Assembly: GCA_963743325.1 (NCBI GenBank)
Contig: CAVUOZ010000004.1
Location: 310,001-374,000 of the forward strand
DNA from: DATFVA01 sp963743325
GTDB lineage: Bacteria > Bacteroidota > Ignavibacteria > Ignavibacteriales > Ignavibacteriaceae
Reading direction: 5' to 3'
Length of the DNA: 64,000 nt
Numbering within the stretch: position 1 is the stretch's first letter; the number at the start of each line of letters is the position of its first letter. Below are positions 44,480-54,176 of the stretch, piece after piece. The translations under genes were made by a program, and so were the position numbers. The notes below the pieces were generated by a model. That model made no database searches, was not told the origin of the DNA, and worked only from the letters and a program-made list of their open reading frames with translations.

Positions 44480-45336
44480 AAAATCTTCCAATGATCTACC
44501 TTTTATTGTTATCACTATCTTTTATACCTCTGAATGCACAGGCACAGGGTCATCTGGTAATTATTGGGGGCGGGGATAAAACGGATACGATAATGCATGA
44601 AATCATAAATCTGGCCGGCGGTAAAGATGCAAAAATTATAGTCATCCCAAACGCCAGTTCAGAACCAATAGAATCCGGACAATATAATGTAGATGAATTT
44701 ATTAAAATAGGTTGTCCGGATGTCAGTTATTTATATTGCAATAGAGAGGGAGCCAATCAGGATTCGATAATAAAAAAACTAAATGGTGTTACGGGAATAT
44801 TCTTTGGAGGAGGAGACCAGGCATTTCTGACAAGGGATTTATTAGGAACTAAACTTCTTGAGGCAATAAAGAAAATATTCAAAAACGGCGGTGTTGTAAG
44901 TGGAACCAGCGCAGGTGCTGCAGTGATGAGCGAACTTATGATTACTGGTAATGAATTAATTAATAAAGATTCTTCAGAAATGTTCAATGCTATTCAAAAA
45001 AATAACGTTGAAGTCAAAGAAGGTTTTGGGTTTATAAAATCTGCATTTATCGATCAGCATTTCATTAAAAGAAAAAGATTAAACCGGACAATAAGTGTAG
45101 TCCTTGAAAATCCGCATCTTTTAGGAATCGGCATTGATGAATCTACCTGCATTGTTGTTTATCCTGATGAGACTTTTGAAGTTTTAGGCGAGAATCAGGT
45201 TATGATATTCGATGCAACTAATTGCCACAATATTAAATTAGATAAGAACGGCAACCTTGGAGCCGATAATATTAGAATGCATTTATTAGTTAATGGGGAT
45301 AAATTCGATCTTAAATCAAAGAAAGTAATTGAATGA
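44476..45336 (+). CDS. Exported cyanophycinase-like serine peptidase (S51 family)
   Basis: Cyanophycinases release beta-Asp-Arg dipeptides from cyanophycin. It has a signal peptide (about 1-24, ending NAQAQ), FFGGGDQ (about 109-115), the nucleophile Ser145 in VSGTSAGAAV, DQHFIKRKRLNR (the canonical R-x-R-x-GRL reads with Asn in place of Gly) and GIGIDEST. Export implies that substrate comes from outside. No cyanophycin synthetase is in the window. Overlaps both neighbours by 4 bases. The peptide actually cleaved is not known. Confidence 0.85.
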   Translation: MKNLPMIYLLLLSLSFIPLNAQAQGHLVIIGGGDKTDTIMHEIINLAGGKDAKIIVIPNASSEPIESGQYNVDEFIKIGCPDVSYLYCNREGANQDSIIKKLNGVTGIFFGGGDQAFLTRDLLGTKLLEAIKKIFKNGGVVSGTSAGAAVMSELMITGNELINKDSSEMFNAIQKNNVEVKEGFGFIKSAFIDQHFIKRKRLNRTISVVLENPHLLGIGIDESTCIVVYPDETFEVLGENQVMIFDATNCHNIKLDKNGNLGADNIRMHLLVNGDKFDLKSKKVIE

Positions 45337-46745
45337 AATCAAGTACTAAAAGATTTAAGCTAAAAGTACCTAATACTTATCTGCTTATTTTTTCTTTATT
45401 AATTGTAATTGCAGCATTAACATGGATTATCCCCGGTGGTGAATATGAACGTACGATCGTTAATGGCAGGGAAGTAGTAGTTCAGAATTCTTTTAAATAT
45501 GTCAACAATGAACCACAGGGAATCTTTGCAATTTTCATTGCTCCGTTAAAAGGTTTTGTTGAGGCCGGGATGATTATTGGTTTTATTCTTTTAGTCGGCG
45601 GTTCATTTAATGTGCTTGCAAAGACAAATGCGATCAACTCTCTTATTAATAAACTTGCAAAAGCTCATCGAACATCCAGCACTCTCCGTAAATTGTTTGT
45701 GCCGGTACTAATTTTTATGTTTTCAATCGGTGGTGCGACTTTTGGAATGAACGAGGAAATAATTCCATTTGTTCTTATCATCGTTCCGATTTGTCTTGCA
45801 CTTGGATACGATTCGATTGTGGGTGTTGCAATACCTTTAGTCGGAGCTCATATCGGATTTGCAAGCGCATTTCTGAATCCATTTAATGTAGGGATTGCAC
45901 AGGCAATTTCAGATGTACCCATTTTTTCGGGAATAGGTTACAGAATTATTTGCTGGCTGATATCTACTTTTGTGGCAATCCTTTTCATCATTTATTATCT
46001 GAAACGATTAGAAAAGAATCCGAAGATAAGTCCGACCTTCAGCGAAGATTCTGAAAGAAGGAATACAGAGCATTTTGATAAACTATACAACAATTCGACC
46101 CTATTTTCAGTAAGACACAAAATAGTTCTCATTGTATTTGTTTTGTCTTTGGTGATGCTTGTTGTAGGGGTTATAGAGTTTAAATGGTTCATCCAGGAAA
46201 TTTCAGCAATGTTTTTTATAATGGGTATTGCAGTTGGAATTATTGGTGGATTGAAAAGTGATGAAATTATCAAAGGCTTTTTAGATGGAGCCAGAGACTT
46301 AGTCGGCACAGCAATCATTGTTGCACTTGCAAGAGCTACTCTCGTTATTTCAAGAGACGGACAGATTATAGATACAATTTTACGTGGGCTTTCCCCCTAT
46401 ATTCAATCATCCTCCCCGATTTTTTCGTCACAAAAAATGTTTATCGTTCAGGCAATAATTAACTTTTTTGTCCACTCAGGCAGCGGACAGGCAGCATTAA
46501 CAATGCCGATAATGGCTCCACTGGCTGATCTTGGTGGAGTTACAAGACAGACTGCGATACTGGCATTTCAATTTGGTGAGTATACCAATATCATCATTCC
46601 GACTTCTGCAGTTACAATGGGAGCTCTATCAATGGCTCGTGTTCCCTGGGAACGTTGGGCGAAATGGGTTTTGCCTTTACAAATTGTTCTGATGTTACTC
46701 GGTCTTTTGTTATTAATTCCACCTAATCTAATCGGTTGGAATTGA
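45333..46745 (+). CDS. YfcC-family carrier (arginine/ornithine, dipeptide or C4-dicarboxylate type)
   Basis: Inner-membrane carrier with about 12 helices in 470 residues. It begins KVPNTYLLIFSLLIVIAALTWIIPGGEY, with WIIPGGEYER a YfcC hallmark, and later FSIGGATFGMNEEIIPFVLI and FFVHSGSGQAALTMPIMAPL, which is a repeat of the permease fold. Substrates in the family are varied. Position after a peptidase and a cyanophycinase suggests uptake of amino acids or short peptides released by them. Confidence 0.87.
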   Translation: MKSSTKRFKLKVPNTYLLIFSLLIVIAALTWIIPGGEYERTIVNGREVVVQNSFKYVNNEPQGIFAIFIAPLKGFVEAGMIIGFILLVGGSFNVLAKTNAINSLINKLAKAHRTSSTLRKLFVPVLIFMFSIGGATFGMNEEIIPFVLIIVPICLALGYDSIVGVAIPLVGAHIGFASAFLNPFNVGIAQAISDVPIFSGIGYRIICWLISTFVAILFIIYYLKRLEKNPKISPTFSEDSERRNTEHFDKLYNNSTLFSVRHKIVLIVFVLSLVMLVVGVIEFKWFIQEISAMFFIMGIAVGIIGGLKSDEIIKGFLDGARDLVGTAIIVALARATLVISRDGQIIDTILRGLSPYIQSSSPIFSSQKMFIVQAIINFFVHSGSGQAALTMPIMAPLADLGGVTRQTAILAFQFGEYTNIIIPTSAVTMGALSMARVPWERWAKWVLPLQIVLMLLGLLLLIPPNLIGWN

Positions 46746-46789
46746 GTGTTTAAGTAACAAAATTTATTCACTAAATAAAGAGGTTAGTC

Positions 46790-47923
46790 ATGAACAGATT
46801 TATACTGCTTCTAGCATCGATTGCTTGTTATATATTTTGTTTTTGTATAACAACATTTGCACAGACTGCTGACATATATACCGGGACTGTAGATATATAT
46901 GTTAATGTATACGGAAAAATTCAGTTATATAGTACTTCCCCAACTGATACTGTTGAACAAGTTGAAAGAGCCACTATTTTGGTTGGCACCGGTCCTAATT
47001 CAGTTTTTGATTATCAAAATGATCAGGATGCTGAAGATTCAACAAAATTGCTGGCAAACCCAAGCTGGGGAGATTATGAAATCTATGGCACATATAACAA
47101 CAATTATTCCGGGTTGCCGCCAAATGTTTTGATAAAACAAAGTGTCTATGCCTGGGAAAATGGCTCCTATGCAATAGTTAAATACACTGTGGTTAACAGA
47201 GAAGCCTCCTCAATTGATGCCATTATTGGTCTTGATTTAATACCGCAGGTGGATGACAGCTATTTAGGCAACGATACTGTAACATACACTTCAGCATCCG
47301 GAATTATTAGCGATCATAAAACAAGTTATGTGGGAGTTAAAGTTTTATCGGAAGATATAAAAGCGCTGGGCATGTTCGTTTATTACGACGGATACTCCGA
47401 AGACACAACCTATTGGAGATATCTAACTACTGATGTATTTGATTCTCTTCTTATTACGGATCCTAACGATCCTAACGTAGACGATCCGGTTATAATTCCA
47501 TCATTAAATTCCAAAACTATTGCCGCTGGTGATTCCGTTACTTTATACTGGGCATTGGCATATGGCACTAATAATACAGATATGATAGATGCGATAAATG
47601 CCGCTATAGAAAAGTATAATGCAGCCACAGGCATCAACGACAATGCGAACAGTACTGTTTCTAATTACATACTTAATCAAAATTATCCCAATCCATTCAA
47701 TCCTTCAACAGTTATATCATTCTCTCTGCCTGAAAGGCAATCCGTTTCTCTTAATGTTTACAATCTGCTCGGACAAAAAGTAGCTTCAGTTCTGAATAAA
47801 GAAATGGATGCGGGGAATTACAATTTGACATTTGAGGCAGGCAATCTCTCAGCTGGAATTTATTTCTATACGTTGAAGGCCGGTAATTTTGTGAATACGA
47901 AAAAAATGATGCTGCTTAAATAG
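46790..47923 (+). CDS. Exported protein with T9SS C-terminal sorting domain (paralogue A)
   Basis: A 377-residue protein with a signal peptide (about 1-24, ending TTFAQ), a beta-rich N-terminal domain of about 255 residues without a recognised family, and a Por-secretion C-terminal domain (about 290-377) starting LNQNYPNPFNPST and ending MLLK. The last 138 bases are identical to those of the next gene. The domain suggests surface exposure or release. Function unknown; the N-terminal domain is shared with paralogue B. Confidence 0.85.
   Translation: MNRFILLLASIACYIFCFCITTFAQTADIYTGTVDIYVNVYGKIQLYSTSPTDTVEQVERATILVGTGPNSVFDYQNDQDAEDSTKLLANPSWGDYEIYGTYNNNYSGLPPNVLIKQSVYAWENGSYAIVKYTVVNREASSIDAIIGLDLIPQVDDSYLGNDTVTYTSASGIISDHKTSYVGVKVLSEDIKALGMFVYYDGYSEDTTYWRYLTTDVFDSLLITDPNDPNVDDPVIIPSLNSKTIAAGDSVTLYWALAYGTNNTDMIDAINAAIEKYNAATGINDNANSTVSNYILNQNYPNPFNPSTVISFSLPERQSVSLNVYNLLGQKVASVLNKEMDAGNYNLTFEAGNLSAGIYFYTLKAGNFVNTKKMMLLK
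47786..47923 (+). repeat. 138-base identical repeat, copy 1 (3' end of paralogue A)
   Basis: Base-for-base identical to 49205-49342, including the stop codon. The upstream coding sequence of the two genes is clearly diverged. Confidence 0.95.
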
Positions 47924-47962
47924 TTAGCAGCAGGAATATTCATTTCTAACAGAAAGGAAAAT

Positions 47963-49342
47963 ATGAAAAAGATTTTTTTTCCACTGTTTATTACCTGTAT
48001 CTTATTGATTATAGATTTTAATCCCATTTTAGCTCAGGCCTCCTTCAATACAGGTACTATAGGGGTTGATATAAACACTTATGGAAGATTCCGAATTTAT
48101 GTTCCGGATATTAACGGCACTATTCAGGTTCAGAGGCTTTCTCTGCTCGTCGGAATGGATCAGAATGCTGTGTTTGATTATACCAATGATGCGGAAAACG
48201 AAGAACCGACTACACTTGTCAGTAATCCTCAATTAAGCGATTACGAAATAACAGGAGCATTCAATAATACTTATTCCAACTTACCACCGAATATACTGGA
48301 GAGATTAAATGTATACGGGTGGAATAACGGCTCTTATACCATTTTAAAGTTTACTGTTAAAAACCGTGAAACAGATGCCTTTCCGGCACTGATAGGTATT
48401 GAAACAATCACCGAACCGGATGGAACTTATGGATTTGACACTGTCAGCTATGATGCATCAAACAATCTTATCCGTTCTCACCGGGGTGGGGAAAATATTG
48501 GATTCAAATTACTCTCTCAGCCAATGGTTTCATTAACTTCATTTGAATGGTATTCGGGTTATACAGTGGATAGTGATTACTGGACGTGGTTGAATCACGG
48601 AGCAATCGATCCCGAGTATGTATCTAATACGGCTGACGGCCCGGTATTTATAGCTTCACAAAGTCCTGCTAATTTAAATCCTCAGGATTCGGTTTTTGTT
48701 TACTACGCCGTTGCAGTCGGGGCAAATGAAACCGAGATGCTTGCCAATATGTCCGCGGCAGAACAGAAATACATCCAAATTATTCCCGTGGAACTTACTT
48801 CATTTACAGCCCAAATATCTTCACGAGTGGTTACACTAAACTGGACCACAGCAACTGAATTAAATAATCATGGTTTTGAGATTCAGCGAATGATTGATGG
48901 AAACTGGACAGTTGTCGGATTTAAGGAAGGATCAGGTACTTCTTCTGAGCAAAGGAGCTATACATTCTCTGATAACGTATCTCAGTTAAACACAAAAAAT
49001 ATCAGCTATAGATTAAAACAGGTTGATTTTAATGGGGAAGGTAACTATTCCGATATTGTTGAAGTTACATTGTTACCTGTTAAATACAGTCTTGAGCAAA
49101 ACTATCCCAATCCATTTAATCCGTCAACAATGATCTCTTTCTCAATTCCGGAAAAAGAAAATGTTAGAATTGATGTTTATAATCTTCTCGGGCAAAAAGT
49201 AGCCTCAGTTCTGAATAAAGAAATGGATGCGGGGAATTACAATTTGACATTTGAGGCAGGCAATCTCTCAGCTGGAATTTATTTCTATACGTTGAAGGCC
49301 GGTAATTTTGTGAATACGAAAAAAATGATGCTGCTTAAATAG
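47963..49342 (+). CDS. Exported protein with T9SS C-terminal sorting domain (paralogue B)
   Basis: A 459-residue relative of the preceding gene. It has a signal peptide (about 1-24), the same N-terminal domain (to about 270), an extra fibronectin-III-like segment (about 275-365: VELTSFTAQISSRVVTLNWT, RSYTFSD, ISYRLKQVDFNGEG), then the sorting domain from LEQNYPNPFNPST. The extra domain explains its greater length. The Shine-Dalgarno is AAGGA. No enzymatic motif was seen. Confidence 0.85.
   Translation: MKKIFFPLFITCILLIIDFNPILAQASFNTGTIGVDINTYGRFRIYVPDINGTIQVQRLSLLVGMDQNAVFDYTNDAENEEPTTLVSNPQLSDYEITGAFNNTYSNLPPNILERLNVYGWNNGSYTILKFTVKNRETDAFPALIGIETITEPDGTYGFDTVSYDASNNLIRSHRGGENIGFKLLSQPMVSLTSFEWYSGYTVDSDYWTWLNHGAIDPEYVSNTADGPVFIASQSPANLNPQDSVFVYYAVAVGANETEMLANMSAAEQKYIQIIPVELTSFTAQISSRVVTLNWTTATELNNHGFEIQRMIDGNWTVVGFKEGSGTSSEQRSYTFSDNVSQLNTKNISYRLKQVDFNGEGNYSDIVEVTLLPVKYSLEQNYPNPFNPSTMISFSIPEKENVRIDVYNLLGQKVASVLNKEMDAGNYNLTFEAGNLSAGIYFYTLKAGNFVNTKKMMLLK
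49205..49342 (+). repeat. 138-base identical repeat, copy 2 (3' end of paralogue B)
   Basis: Identical to 47786-47923. The first mismatch on the 5' side is at 49204 (C versus T). Confidence 0.95.
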
Positions 49343-49371
49343 TATCAAAAAAATACGGGAGACCAGGTTGC

Positions 49372-49390
49372 CTCTGCCAATCTGGCAGAG
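49372..49390. terminator. Hairpin after paralogue B, TGGCAGAG motif
   Basis: Perfect 8-bp stem CTCTGCCA / TGGCAGAG with loop ATC. Only a weak T-rich stretch follows. The half-site TGGCAGAG recurs at 49511-49518 upstream of the RpiR-type gene, so it could equally be an operator. Confidence 0.5.
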
Positions 49391-49510
49391 ATATTGTTAA
49401 ATATATGAGAAGAGTATGAGATAAACGACTCATAAACGGGAGTGTGCGTAAAGTTGAAATTGCTAAAATAGGCGATGTTTTTATTCTAAATTTTCGAAAA
49501 TATATAAAAT

Positions 49511-49518
49511 TGGCAGAG
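49511..49518. promoter_or_regulatory. Third copy of TGGCAGAG upstream of the RpiR-type gene
   Basis: Lies 56 bases before the start codon. Its sequence matches the half-sites of the dyad at 49372-49390. A role as part of an autoregulatory operator is a guess. Confidence 0.35.
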
Positions 49519-49573
49519 GGATATTTATTGGAAAGATTAGCTAATATTAAATCTAAAACAATGTTAAGAGATA

Positions 49574-50431
49574 ATGACGAGATATAAGGAAATAAAAGAA
49601 AAAATTCAGAATAAGTATATAAATCTGCCTAAGAACCAGAAAAAAATAGCAGATTATTTTATCGAAAATTTCGATAGCATTTCTTTTCTCAGTATACAAG
49701 AAGTTTCAAAAGCTACCGGAGCAAGCGTTGCATCCATTGTAAGGTTTGCACAAAGAACGGGTTTTTCGGGTTATAGCGAGTTAAGAGATGCTATCGTTGA
49801 ATCTTTGCAGAATCAATTAAGCGGAAAGATGATCTTCCCGCTTTTCAGTACTCAAAAATTTGAAGAGGACATCCTCACAGCAGTTGCAAATCAGGATATC
49901 AACAACATTAATGATACTTTAATTCTAATTGAAAGAGAAAATTTTAAGAGGGCAGTAAATGAGATTGTAAAAGCCGATCGTGTTTTTACGGCAGGGTTAG
50001 GCATTTCTTATATATTGGCGGAACTACTATCATACCAGCTAACACAGGTAGGTATAGACGCTTCCGTATTTAAACATGATTATACATTTTTTCATGAACA
50101 GATTATGTTTCTTAAAAAGAACGATTTATTGATTGCATTCTCTTATCCACCCTACTCAAAAGAAACAATTGATGTATGTGAATATGCCGCAAGTAAAGGA
50201 ATTAGTATAATTTCTGTAACAAATAAGGAAGCTTCTCCGGTAACTTTTTTTTCTAAAATTAATTTGGTTGTTAAGAGTAAAAATATGCTTTATACAAATT
50301 CATTTGCGGCAATTTCCGTAATAATTAATGCAATAGCTACGGAATGTGCAATGAAAAATAAAACCAGGACGGAAAAAACATTAAAGGAAAGTAACAGGCT
50401 TACGGAAAATCAAAAATTAATTATAAAATGA
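49574..50431 (+). CDS. RpiR/MurR-family transcription regulator
   Basis: DNA-binding N-terminus (about 1-75, with ISFLSIQEVSKATGASVASIV-type helix-turn-helix and FAQRTGFSGYSELR) and a C-terminal SIS domain (about 125-260) that normally senses a phosphosugar. The family includes MurR (MurNAc 6-phosphate) and HexR. At 285 residues it is normal. It stands between the T9SS-type genes and the TonB receptor, so it likely controls the surrounding island; the effector is unknown. Confidence 0.9.
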   Translation: MTRYKEIKEKIQNKYINLPKNQKKIADYFIENFDSISFLSIQEVSKATGASVASIVRFAQRTGFSGYSELRDAIVESLQNQLSGKMIFPLFSTQKFEEDILTAVANQDINNINDTLILIERENFKRAVNEIVKADRVFTAGLGISYILAELLSYQLTQVGIDASVFKHDYTFFHEQIMFLKKNDLLIAFSYPPYSKETIDVCEYAASKGISIISVTNKEASPVTFFSKINLVVKSKNMLYTNSFAAISVIINAIATECAMKNKTRTEKTLKESNRLTENQKLIIK

Positions 50432-50466
50432 AATTTGTCTACCTGGTTTATTAACCCGGAGTGATT

Positions 50467-52920
50467 ATGAAAAAATTTTTACTTTTATTATTTATAATTC
50501 AATCCTGTTTATTCGCCGGAGTTACAGGTAAACTTGTCGGGAAAATTACTGATAAGACGACTGGTGAACCTTTAATAGGGGCAAATGTTCTTATTCAGGG
50601 AACAAACCTCGGTTCGGCTTCAGATATTAACGGACAATTTATAATAATAAATATTCCTCCTGGAAATTATACTGTTAAAGTCAGCTACATTGGCTATGAA
50701 ACAGTTTTGATTGAAGATGTAAAAATTATAGTAGACCAGACCACACAGTTGCCGGTAGAATTATCATTCAAATCCGTAGAGGTCGGAGAAGTAGTTGTTA
50801 CTGCAAAATCATCAATGATTCAAAAAGATCTGACAAGCAGCATATCTGTAATTTCAAGAGATGAAATTGAGGTGCTGCCGGTTTCAAATTTTACTGATCT
50901 CTTATCATTACAACCCGGAGTTGTTGGAAGCGGATCCAATCTTCACGTAAGAGGCGGGAGATCGAACGAAGTTGCATATATGATCGATGGAATGCTCGTT
51001 CAGGATCCACTATTAGGCGGTCTGGCCACCAATATAAACAATGATGCTATCCAGGAAATGAGTCTCCTCAGCGGTACTTTTAATGCAGAGTATGGAAACG
51101 CATTGAGCGGTGTTGTAAATGTTGTAACCAGAAATGGATCAGATGATTATTCAGGAAAGATTGAGGCAAGGACAAGTGAATTTGGTATTTCAGAATATAG
51201 CAGGTTACATGAAAATCGTGTGAATGGCAGTTTCAGCGGTCCTTTATTTTCTAATGACCTGGATTTTTTTATGTCAGGCGAACAAAACAACATCGGCAGT
51301 TATTTACCTTATGGTTATGATAAGGATCAGTCTTTTTTTCTCAAGCTTAGTTCAACTTATATACCAAAATTTAAAATCACACTTTCTGGCCGGGGAAACA
51401 AAGGGAGTCACCAGAATTATAATCATTCCTTCAAATATATTCCTGATCAATATTTAAGGGTAAGAACAGATAGCTGGCAAAACACAATAACATTTACGCA
51501 TACACTTGCTAATAATTTTTTCTATGATCTTAGGGCTTCTTATTTCAATCAGGGATATTATTCAGGCCTAGATAAGGATACGTCTCAATATATTGCGTCT
51601 TCGGATTGGACTTATTTGCCAGATGCTGGTAATGGCCTTGAATTTTACAGCATGGCAGATCCTCAGGAATTGATAGATAGCAGAACTTCTTCAGCAGATG
51701 TTAAGTTTGATGCAGTGTGGCAGGTGGGAAGCTTAAATGAGGTAAAATTTGGAGGGGTATTTAAACAAAACTGGCTTAAATATTTTTATGTTTACGACCC
51801 GCAAAGAAATTACCCTTATATAAATGATTATAATACAACACCATACGAAGCAGCCGGATATGTTCAGGATAAAATTGAGTTTCCTGAGCTGGTTATTAAT
51901 GTAGGTCTTCGTTATGATTATATGAATGCCAATGTTCAGTTCAGAAGTGACCCATTGAACCCCAATTCTGTAGTAACGGTGAGTCCAAGAGCTCAATTAT
52001 CGCCGAGAATTGGCATTGCACACCCCATTTCGGACAGAACAAAACTTCATTTTGCCTACGGACATTTTTTTCAGAATCCGTTATTTCGTTATTTGTACGA
52101 AAATCATCAATATGATTTAAATGTAAGAGAACCGATTTTCGGTCAGGCAGATCTTGATGCTGAAAGAACAATTGCTTATGAAGTGGGAATATCACATCAA
52201 TTCAGTGATAGAATAGCGGTGGATGCAACTGCATATTATAAAGACATAACGGGTTTAATAGGAACGCGCTATTACTTCCCCTATGTTGATGGTCGGTATA
52301 CAGGATATACTTTATATGTGAATGAAACTTATGCGAATGTACAAGGCGTAGAAATAGACCTGACTATCAGGCCTGACAGATATTTTGCGGGGAGTCTTAA
52401 TTATTCATATTCTGTCGCTAAGGGCAGTGCTTCTTCGGAGGAGGAGTATTATCCGGGTACCCAGGAATCAACACAACTTTATTATTTGGATTTTGATCAG
52501 ACTCATGTTTTTAATGCTATTGGTACATTTACCATTCCAGAGGACGAAGGTCCCGAAATTTTCGGGGTTCATATTTTTGACGATATGGATTTTAATTTGA
52601 TATTTAAAGCAAATTCAGGATATCCCTATACTCCAGGCGGGAGGGATGCCGGTCTGGTAATAAAAAATTCATTGAGACAGCCCGGACAATATGGATTGGA
52701 CTTATTATTGGGTAAGGAATTCAGACTTGAGGGTAATTTCCGATTCAGAATTTTTGCTGAAATATTAAATCTGACTAATCATATAAATATCCTATATGTT
52801 TACACGGATACTGGTTCACCTGATTATACTCAGGGAAATTATTCAACAGAGTACATGGAAGATCCGTCTAATTACGGACCGCCTCGTTCAATAAGGTTAG
52901 GAGCTTCTATAAAGTTTTAA
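50467..52920 (+). CDS. TonB-dependent outer-membrane receptor
   Basis: Energy-driven importer. It has a signal peptide (about 1-19), a carboxypeptidase-regulatory-like domain (about 20-100: KLVGKITDKTTGEPLIGANV), a plug (about 115-220: DLLSLQPGVVGSGSNLHVRG) and a 22-strand-type barrel, about 817 residues in all. The start is set at the ATG at 50467 because GGAG lies 6 bases before it; a GTG two codons earlier is in frame. No SusD partner follows. The cargo is unknown; context suggests peptides or related compounds. Confidence 0.92.
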   Translation: MKKFLLLLFIIQSCLFAGVTGKLVGKITDKTTGEPLIGANVLIQGTNLGSASDINGQFIIINIPPGNYTVKVSYIGYETVLIEDVKIIVDQTTQLPVELSFKSVEVGEVVVTAKSSMIQKDLTSSISVISRDEIEVLPVSNFTDLLSLQPGVVGSGSNLHVRGGRSNEVAYMIDGMLVQDPLLGGLATNINNDAIQEMSLLSGTFNAEYGNALSGVVNVVTRNGSDDYSGKIEARTSEFGISEYSRLHENRVNGSFSGPLFSNDLDFFMSGEQNNIGSYLPYGYDKDQSFFLKLSSTYIPKFKITLSGRGNKGSHQNYNHSFKYIPDQYLRVRTDSWQNTITFTHTLANNFFYDLRASYFNQGYYSGLDKDTSQYIASSDWTYLPDAGNGLEFYSMADPQELIDSRTSSADVKFDAVWQVGSLNEVKFGGVFKQNWLKYFYVYDPQRNYPYINDYNTTPYEAAGYVQDKIEFPELVINVGLRYDYMNANVQFRSDPLNPNSVVTVSPRAQLSPRIGIAHPISDRTKLHFAYGHFFQNPLFRYLYENHQYDLNVREPIFGQADLDAERTIAYEVGISHQFSDRIAVDATAYYKDITGLIGTRYYFPYVDGRYTGYTLYVNETYANVQGVEIDLTIRPDRYFAGSLNYSYSVAKGSASSEEEYYPGTQESTQLYYLDFDQTHVFNAIGTFTIPEDEGPEIFGVHIFDDMDFNLIFKANSGYPYTPGGRDAGLVIKNSLRQPGQYGLDLLLGKEFRLEGNFRFRIFAEILNLTNHINILYVYTDTGSPDYTQGNYSTEYMEDPSNYGPPRSIRLGASIKF

Positions 52921-52955
52921 GGAAAATTTGTGAATGAAATCTATATGGTAATTTT

Positions 52956-54176
52956 ATGAAAAAAACATGCATCTTAATTCCATTAACGCTCGGGTTGATA
53001 TTAAATATGTATCCGCAGAATAAGAGCGGCGGTAAAGAAAATGATTTGCAGAAGACAACTGATATTACTGATCGTGCAGCAGGAATTCACAATGCAAGTA
53101 ACATTGGATTATTTTTTGAGAACAGAGGGAAATTATATCCCAGAACATTAACTCAGGGACCAAGCGGTGAGTATCCTATTAATAGCAGTCACAACTATAT
53201 CTATAGATTAAATCCAATGGTTGCATTTCCGACAAATGTTATACAAGGCAGATTTACAACTGATGAGGAATGGGAAGCCGCTTCAGGTTATAATAATAAA
53301 GATTCTGCACAAATTGCTTTCAGTGATAAGCCATATACATGGAATCAGATTACCGGATGGCCAGTAAAAGATGCAGATGGAAATCCTGATATTAAGTCGG
53401 ATCAGGATAGTTATTGTGTTTATAATGATAGTGGAAATACAGTACAGGTTCTTGGTATTCAGATTAATCAAACCGGCTATGCTTATGGAATATCTTTCGC
53501 AAAAAATATGATTTTCTACAAATTTGAGGTTATCAATAAAAGCAATACTACTTATAATGGAATGTATTTCAATATCTATATGGATGAAGATGTCGGAGAT
53601 GCTGGTGGTGGCGTTCCTGAATATCAGGATGATTTAGTCGGTATAGATACGACTAGAAATCTTGGCTATATGTATGATGCAGATGGGTTTTCACCGGATT
53701 GGAACAGTGCGACTGGCTATATGGGGGTAGCATTTTTGAAATCACCTGAAGTAAATGGTGTTGAATCAGGGATGACAGATTGCCATTATATGGTTTATGA
53801 TTATGATGTCGATATAGATACTATTCAATACGGTTATATATCCGGCAGCAGGACATTATATAATTCTACCTTAAGCAGCAAATATTTTCACGTTGCATCC
53901 GGACAGAATATTCATTTTGATGATCCTTCGCAGCTGCCACCGGGAGGAGGCGATTTACTTTTTAATATGTCTTCGGGACCTTACACTATTAATCCCAATG
54001 ATACTCTGACATTTTATACTGCGTTAATAGCTGGTGACGATTTGGCTGGTCTTAATAATTCTTATGATCAGGCAGTGAATACCATTAATGCAAACTTTGA
54101 ATTACCAAAACCTCCCGATCGCCCTACTCTGGTCGGCGTACCGGGGGATAAAAGAAGCAGTTCTATATTGGAATAA
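52956..54176 (+). CDS. Large exported surface protein, N-terminal part before a frameshift
   Basis: N-terminal 400 residues of a 916-residue protein (after removing one base). It begins with a signal peptide (about 1-21) and is beta-rich with many Asp/Asn loops (YMDEDVGDAGGGVPEYQDD), which look like calcium-binding surface loops. The frame departs in the out-of-frame ending DKRSSSILE. The gene follows the TonB receptor with a 35-base gap. Confidence 0.8.
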   Translation: MKKTCILIPLTLGLILNMYPQNKSGGKENDLQKTTDITDRAAGIHNASNIGLFFENRGKLYPRTLTQGPSGEYPINSSHNYIYRLNPMVAFPTNVIQGRFTTDEEWEAASGYNNKDSAQIAFSDKPYTWNQITGWPVKDADGNPDIKSDQDSYCVYNDSGNTVQVLGIQINQTGYAYGISFAKNMIFYKFEVINKSNTTYNGMYFNIYMDEDVGDAGGGVPEYQDDLVGIDTTRNLGYMYDADGFSPDWNSATGYMGVAFLKSPEVNGVESGMTDCHYMVYDYDVDIDTIQYGYISGSRTLYNSTLSSKYFHVASGQNIHFDDPSQLPPGGGDLLFNMSSGPYTINPNDTLTFYTALIAGDDLAGLNNSYDQAVNTINANFELPKPPDRPTLVGVPGDKRSSSILE

